NCBI RefSeq assembly: GCF_001039355.2
Contig: NW_019773825.1
Location: 551,026-615,025, forward strand
Source: Lingula anatina
Taxonomy: Eukaryota; Brachiopoda; Lingulata; Lingulida; Lingulidae
Length of the DNA stretch: 64,000 bases
Direction: 5' to 3'
In this document: positions 58,101-64,000 of the stretch, piece by piece
Layout: each line of letters starts with the position of its first letter
Position numbering within the stretch: position 1 is the stretch's first letter
Position numbers and translations under genes: made by a program
The notes under the pieces: generated by a model
The model's input: only the letters and a program-made list of their open reading frames with translations
Databases searched by the model: none
What the model was told of the DNA's origin: nothing

Positions 58101-58284
58101 TATATATTTTTATGGGCTCCTTCACAGATACAATCTTTAAAGTTTGTCATGTGTCAGTCTTTCAAGAATTATGATATCCTTTTTTTTTGCCCTCAGTGCC
58201 ATTGGTGTATATTTGGACACAATCAACATCTTCATCAGGATTGCCATGCTGTTAGCAGGTGGTGGCGGAAAGAGAAAACGATAA
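55116..58284 (+). CDS. GHITM: GHITM exons 2-7, haplotype contig B
   Basis: Exons 55116-55221, 56437-56578, 56885-57083, 57413-57511, 57769-57946 and 58197-58284. The exon lengths for 2-4 (106, 142, 199) equal those in contig A and the sequences are nearly identical. Later exons add GLSTIALCAPSEKFLYMGGT, GMGLGAVIVASL, GGMFFPPTTTLGAGLYSISMYGGL, VFGLFMLYDTQKIIKNAEHH and the C-terminus AIGVYLDTINIFIRIAMLLAGGGGKRKR before TAA. Exon 1 is missing because this contig begins in intron 1. This copy and the others are best read as one gene assembled from overlapping alleles, not as a tandem family. Confidence 0.9.
55517..55877. mobile_element. piggyBac-like MITE with TTAA ends, in GHITM intron 2
   Basis: Bounded by TTAA at 55517-55520 and 55874-55877. 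The inner ends are inverted: AGGAATAATAAC and GTTATTATCCCTT. 361 bp, no coding capacity, with a poly-A run inside. Absent from contig A intron 2. TTAA target duplication with short TIRs is the piggyBac pattern. Confidence 0.75.
56038..56306. repeat. Dispersed repeat, copy 2, in GHITM intron 2
   Basis: Copy of 50408-50685; not present at the same place in contig A, so an insertion polymorphism between the two haplotypes. Confidence 0.75.
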
Positions 58285-58643
58285 GACTACAACTATACAT
58301 TGTGACACCAGGCGGACTAAAAATATACTATCTCATTTACCATAGGATTTATTTGAGACATTTATTGAACTATTCGACACCGCCTTCCTATCTGGTGACT
58401 TTATAAGTGATGTCTTCGTATTATATGAATTATTTTAGCCTGGGGTGACACATATCTCATTGTAGAAATGTACATATGATTGCCATTTGTCATTTTGATT
58501 TCTCACAAAGAAATTTTTGTTTGTGGGGTTTATACTCTGTGTCACAGTGTAGAAACGTTTTGCTTGAGGATATTGCTTTGTTGTAAAGGGCAGTTTGAAG
58601 AAACTCCAATTAAATTCTAAGTATTCATTAATTTCATCATAAC

Positions 58644-58644
58644 N
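58644..58644. other. Single-N contig join (B to C)
   Basis: Left is the GHITM 3' untranslated region; right restarts inside exon 4 (ATTGTGGGAG then GTAGGT). 57075-58643 and 58645-60214 are the same sequence with about one indel in a T run. Confidence 0.92.
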
Positions 58645-58983
58645 ATTGTGGGAGGTAGGTGTAGACATATGCTAAGTGGTGTGTGTCATTCAACAACAAT
58701 ATAAGAAAGTGGTCAAAGAGATACATCAGCTTGGTGATGTATCACCAGTCAAGGGAAGGGGTTTTGTCCATAAGTTTCTGAAGTCTGCAAACTTCTACAT
58801 TTTTCTTGGTTGATAAGTTGGTTTTCAGCTCCCAAAAGACTTTGTCCAAAATTGAAATATGTCAGGAAAATATTGTAACCGAGTGTCACAATTTTTGGTA
58901 ATTTAGTTGGGTTTTATGTGTTGCCTTTTGTGGTCATGTATGTTGGAACGTAAAGTCTTATTCAGGAAGTTTTGTATTTTCAG

Positions 58984-59856
58984 GTTTGTCCACCATAGCT
59001 CTGTGTGCACCCAGTGAGAAATTCTTGTACATGGGAGGCACCCTTGGAATGGGACTGGGAGCTGTCATTGTTGCCTCTTTAGGTGAGTGAACAGGGATCT
59101 TTTATCTTAATTTAAGGTATCACTGAAGTATAATCTAATTTATAGGTTTAATCTAGGTTTATTTAAGTATAATCTGTTGGTTTAATGATAAAATATGAGG
59201 GCTTACATTTCAAAGACTACCTTCACATTACTTGCTTGTTTTCTGTATTACCCGGGTTTAAATTGTCTTTTATTAGTTTCTTCACCTAGCCACACTCTTA
59301 TACATATAACTTGAACATTGATTCTTCTTTGTAATCCAGGAGGCATGTTTTTCCCCCCTACTACTACCTTGGGTGCAGGTCTTTACAGTATCTCCATGTA
59401 TGGTGGACTAGTGGTGTTTGGCTTATTCATGCTCTATGATACACAGAAAATTATTAAAAATGCAGAGCACCATCCCATGGATGCTTACGCTATGGAGCCA
59501 TTTGATCCTGTCAATAAGTGAGTATAGGTCAATGATATTTCCATATAGTAAACTAAGAGGAGTGTCTTGTATTAATTTTTTCCTTCTTTTCTTGTGAAAG
59601 TTTTTTTATCGGTGTAAAAGAAACTTTCCAGAGGGATGTTAATGAACAAATGTCACAAAAAGATATGTAACTTATATATTTTTATGGGCTCCTTCACAGA
59701 TACAATCTTTAAAGTTTGTCATGTGTCAGTCTTTCAAGAATTATGATATCCTTTTTTTTTGCCCTCAGTGCCATTGGTGTATATTTGGACACAATCAACA
59801 TCTTCATCAGGATTGCCATGCTGTTAGCAGGTGGTGGCGGAAAGAGAAAACGATAA
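58984..59856 (+). CDS. GHITM: GHITM exons 5-7, contig C (duplicate of contig B end)
   Basis: Exons 58984-59082, 59340-59517 and 59769-59856 repeat exons 5-7 of contig B, including the introns. The last bases of exon 4 occur at 58645-58654. The identity is far higher than between contigs A and B, so this is an unmerged contig overlap rather than a gene copy. Only this copy is joined to the true downstream sequence. Confidence 0.9.
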
Positions 59857-61201
59857 GACTACAACTATACATTGTGACACCAGGCGGACTAAAAATATAC
59901 TATCTCATTTACCATAGGATTTATTTGAGACATTTATTGAACTATTCGACACCGCCTTCCTATCTGGTGACTTTATAAGTGATGTCTTCGTATTATATGA
60001 ATTATTTTAGCCTGGGGTGACACATATCTCATTGTAGAAATGTACATATGATTGCCATTTGTCATTTTGATTTCTCACAAAGAAATTTTTGTTTGTGGGG
60101 TTTATACTCTGTGTCACAGTGTAGAAACGTTTTGCTTGAGGATATTGCTTTGTTGTAAAGGGCAGTTTGAAGAAACTCCAATTAAATTCTAAGTATTCAT
60201 TAATTTCATCATAACTTATGGCTGAAAAAGATGCATTTTGATAAAAGCAAACTGAGCTATATACCCAATGTCAATACAGTATTTAGAAGATGAAAAAATA
60301 AAAAGAAAAGCTGGCGTTTTTATCACAATTGTTATTTCTTTCAGAAAGATAAGAATGACAGTTTTATACTTCATTAGATGACTGTATACTACTATTTTCT
60401 AGCACATTCGGTTATTATGTAGGTAATAGTGAGAAAGTAGTATCATCTGAATACAAGCGACTTGGTGAGGAATTTTTTGTTACAGTAAGAGTTTATCAAA
60501 ATTTTAAAAGCAAGTATTGACAAGTTTGCTTAACTGTCAAGTTATTTTCGAGTTTTCTGCAACCACAAGTTTCAACAAAGAAGAAAGTTCATGTGACTTT
60601 CAAATATTTTTCATGTTTTATTTTCAAAAGTGATACAAAAATGTGTCATGGCATAATTATAGTTCAACCAAATTAGAAATAAAGTGGAACTGATCTTCTG
60701 CGAGAAATTTCAATAATTCTGTTAATAATACAAACATGCTTTTAAAAATTCTAAACAGAAATCTGGGACCTTTTCACATGCATCTCTCACTAGTGGAAAA
60801 TTGAATTAAGATTAAGCATGCACTCAGAACTACAGATTCATGCTTGTAAATTCTCAGTAGTGATAACCAGCAAAATTGTTTCTCTAATAAAAAAAAATCC
60901 ATCTGATATGTTCTGCTCAAATATTATTGTCTGTCACTACCCCTTGCTAAATGTAATAACTCCCTAAATTCAAACTTTATTGATTCATTATATATTCAAG
61001 AAATAATATTTTTGTCATGATATGTGAAACAGAAAAATGCTTCAAAATTCTGGAAGCAGAGTTGTGATAAAGTATTTTTAATATCTGAACATTATGAATC
61101 TTGCAAAAAGTGTAATGTCCAAATTTGTGGTAGAATAAATGTACATAACAGGCAAGTCTCAGGAAATTGTTGAAAACCATGCATGAATCTGTTTGAGTGG
61201 C
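59857..61201. other. Convergent 3' untranslated and intergenic DNA
   Basis: The GHITM 3' UTR runs rightward (an AATAAA-type signal near 60296). The cadherin 3' UTR runs leftward to 61201. No other gene or repeat recognised. Confidence 0.55.
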
Positions 61202-64000
61202 TTATAGTGCAGTAAAAGATTCTTGCAAGGGTTTGCCATTGCTGGAGGTTTGTGGTGGAGGCACGTCTCCATAGTCAAGAGTTTCTCTAGGAATCTCGTA
61301 GTAGCCTGCAGATATAGGCCCAGTTTCTGTGTTGGGCTTCTTGGCAGCAGACCATGTTTTAGTATCAAAGCTACTAATGGGAGGATGATCGTAGCCTGGA
61401 TGCCATGTGTTTGTGTTGTCGGGGAAACCCCATTTCTCAAAGTTGTCGAGATCATCCGGGGGTGGGGGGAAGTAGTCTGGGGGAGTGGCTGCTGCTGCTT
61501 TGAAGGAGTCCATCGATGCTTGTCTTGGATACGTGTGTTGAGAGTGCTCACTGGGCTGTATGTGAGAGCTGACTGTGGTGCTGGCTATGGTACTGTCCTC
61601 AGCACTCATGTTGTACATGCTATTGGGATGTTGGAAATACTCCTCCGCATTCATCCTCCTCAACAAGTAGTTCACTTTGTCCAGGTCCTCGTAATGGCTG
61701 GCAGCATCATCGGGCATGTGTTCGGCATTAAGGACACTAAATGACATACGGTGTTCCTCAGAGGATGGCGACTTGGTATTTCTCCGCCATCTTTGCAATA
61801 CCACAATAATAACTACAATGGTGATTAGGAAGAACAGCAAGTTCCCTGCCACAACTCCTATGATTATCATGGTGGACAAGGCTGAAAATAGTAAATGGTA
61901 CAACACATTTGATTTTCATTAATAAAACTTCTCTTTGAAAATTGTGAAAAGTAGAATTATAATACATTTGGAACCAAATAACCACACAAGTTATTACATA
62001 ACAATATTGTACTACAAAAGAAAAGACCTAATTGAATAAAGTGTAGTCTGCAGTCTAACTGACTAGATAAACATAGCATTCAGTAATACTTACGTTCAGC
62101 TCTGGCCGTGATACGCTGCTGCCCATTGTACCCTGTGGTGGTGTTGTGCTTTGTTGTACCCTCATTGCTATCAGTGCTACTGGGGCCCCTCTCATCTAAC
62201 ACAATTGTGGCATCTGTCACAGCTACAGCAATTGTGGACTGTGATGTGAACTCACTGCTGGCTGTGCTGCTGGAACTTCCCTGGGTTGCAGCTGTGGTTG
62301 GTGTTGGAATATTAAAAGTGACAATCACAATAGTTGTATCTGCTTTTGTGCCGTTTGTGTCCCCTTCAGATACCTTGAAAGATAAAAAATAATGATTGAC
62401 GAACTTTTAGTAAAAATGAAATATGCCATAAAAATAGCTGGCAAACAATATATGTAAAATGTGAGGATTTGCAGATAAGCACGTGTCTTCAGCAGCAGAG
62501 TCATAAGTGTATTCAGTGTCTTTAAAATGACATCAGTAGGTTTAAAGAGATCAGTTAATGTATACCTAACATTACTTTCCTGAAATCTTATTATCAAATG
62601 CTTACTTTGAGTACAAGGGTAGCCTGAGAATACAGAATATCTCCCAGAGAGGAATTGAGTGTCAGTTGACCAGAGGTGACATCAATTTTGAAGGCCTCTT
62701 GGAGGTCTGCTGGTACCACTGAAACAGAAAGAATGTGAGACAATAATTTATAAAGGTGTCACTTCCAAGATTATCATAAAATACTGATTAATAGATATAT
62801 TTTTTGTACAACTTGGAAGTTTCAAGGTAAAAAGCACTGGTATATCATTCAAACAACACAGAGAGTCAACTTACCTGTATCGATACTATATTTTAATTGA
62901 GTGCCAACTGACCCATCGGGATTGGCTGCACTTATGCTTTCTGGCTGTATAGAAACAACAGAAGGGCCCTGGAAAAATAATAAAACATGAATCATCTCCA
63001 TTTCAGTGGTTTAAACCATAAGTAAGTTCATTCATTCTTAGCTAGAAAATCCTTTTGCTACAGTCTCAATTTACAATGAAAATTTAATGTACGAGATGTT
63101 CATCATCAGCTTGAGCAATCTTAACTATTGCAACACAGATTGCTCAGATTGCAGCTGATGCAAAGACCATGACCCTGGTTAAAATGTAATAATGGCTGGT
63201 TAAAGGTTTTTTGGCACTCGCAACAACACCACTGATGTATACTTCTCTATATTCTTCTGTTATTACTTTTCTATCTGCCATTTAAATTTCATTTTCTTAA
63301 TTTTTACTAAAACATTTTTTCTTTATTAATAATTTTTTTCACTCTGGCAGCTTGTTGCCCCCTTTACTGTGGCAGCCTAAACACTTGCTTAGTCTCTGTA
63401 AACTTATATCCAATGCTGGAAAATTATAATTTTTTACTTCTACCAGTGAAATCAAATTGATAATACCAGAAGCACTTACATCATTTTCTACTGTTGCTGT
63501 GTATAATTTTCTGGCGAAAACTGGATGCTTGCCTTTGGTTTTTGTGACAGTAATTGTCAAAGTACTAATAGAGCTGAGAGCACCAGCCTGCCCAAGATTG
63601 TCCTGGAAATCAAAGTAAAAACAAATAAATGGTAGAAAACAATGAAATATAAGGACAAATCTGATAAAGTTATACTAAAGTTTTGTGTACCAGAAATCAG
63701 AAATACAATCTTGAAACTTACTGCAACTTCGAGTACACAGGTAAAGGACGTGGATCCCCCATAGGAATTTAGTTCCTTAGTAGTCATGATAATACCAGAA
63801 GTGTTATCCAGCAGGCCAAAGTAACCTTCCCCATTACTCTGCAGTCAAAAAATAAAAAATTAATTAATTAAATCAAAAGCATGAAACTTTTTAAAATTCA
63901 AATCCTAATAATCATCATTGCTGGTAACGCATTACATGCATACCTGTCGAGCAGTAGCTTTTAATTCTATTGAATGAGAAAATGAAATGTTGCGATGATT
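61202..64000 (-). CDS. Cadherin-superfamily receptor, C-terminal exons (partial)
   Basis: Minus-strand exons with matching GT-AG borders and phases: 64000-63944 (open at window end), 63838-63722, 63602-63480, 62968-62875, 62718-62606, 62373-62094 and 61881-61202. The extracellular exons show cadherin-repeat patterns: GYFGLLDNTSGIIMTTKELN, TLTITVTKTKGKHPVFARKLY, VGTQLKYSID and AFKIDVTSGQLTLNSSL. A Ser/Thr-rich membrane-proximal stretch follows (about 62094-62330). A transmembrane helix lies in the last exon (IIIGVVAGNLLFFLITIVVI), followed by RWRR and a tail of about 200 residues with a proline run (FPPPPDDLDNFEKWGF) and tyrosine motifs. The tail is not the classical catenin-binding type; it is more like protocadherin or Cdh23-like proteins, but I cannot name the orthologue. 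Role: calcium-dependent adhesion or signalling at the cell surface. Confidence 0.85.

Noticed and set aside
61223-61744. 173-residue plus-strand frame
   Set aside because: Antisense to the cytoplasmic tail exon of the cadherin gene.

Overview
The window is genomic DNA of a bilaterian animal, most likely a marine invertebrate. It has spliced genes with GT-AG introns, a mitochondrial-protein gene (GHITM/TMBIM5), the 3' end of a cadherin gene, duplicated secreted C-type lectin genes, and a dense and varied load of transposons (RTE and CR1/L2-like LINEs, Tc1, Ty3/gypsy, Polinton/Maverick, PIF/Harbinger, DIRS/PAT-like, MITEs). The species cannot be named from the sequence.

Layout. 1-5.2 kb: a small cysteine-rich gene fragment (minus), a 5'-truncated RTE-type LINE with an open endonuclease-RT frame, and the 3' half of a Tc1 element. 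5.2-9.7 kb: mostly non-coding, with a degraded Tc1 N-terminal remnant and a 1.3-kb palindromic, modular MITE. 9.9-29.8 kb: lectin gene 1 (signal peptide, coiled coil, C-type lectin domain; three exons). Its second intron is about 18 kb because it holds a complete but dead Tc1 (12467-14106) and a Polinton deletion derivative (14896-29032). A nearly intact gypsy retrotransposon (15012-23593) is nested in the left terminal inverted repeat of that Polinton. 30.6-33.4 kb: a Harbinger element with Myb/SANT and HARBI1-like genes, both broken. 34.3-38.2 kb: lectin gene 2, a paralogue whose corresponding intron is only 2.2 kb and serves as the empty-site control for the insertions in gene 1. 38.6-42.3 kb: a short copy of the modular MITE, LINE remnants and an inverted copy of lectin intron sequence. 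42.3-45.3 kb: a 5'-truncated PAT/DIRS-like tyrosine-recombinase retrotransposon with split direct repeats. 45.5-47.7 kb: a large fold-back element. 48.4-50.2 kb: a degraded CR1/L2-like LINE and an assembly gap. 50.2-60.2 kb: GHITM, present as three overlapping partial copies joined at single N bases, which looks like unmerged haplotype contigs. 61.2-64 kb: the C-terminal exons of a cadherin-superfamily receptor on the minus strand.

The most interesting unit is the Polinton derivative. After subtracting the nested gypsy it is about 5.6 kb. It keeps integrase, penton, a basic core-like protein and a truncated major capsid gene, plus a BIR (IAP-like) gene and an unrecognised accessory gene. Polymerase, packaging ATPase and protease are missing. 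Its roughly 584-bp inverted repeats each carry three TGACGTCA (CRE) sites at exact 62-bp spacing, a TATA box and the first 50 codons of the accessory gene, so each end is an inward-facing promoter. Several core genes are frameshifted, so this copy is a fossil.
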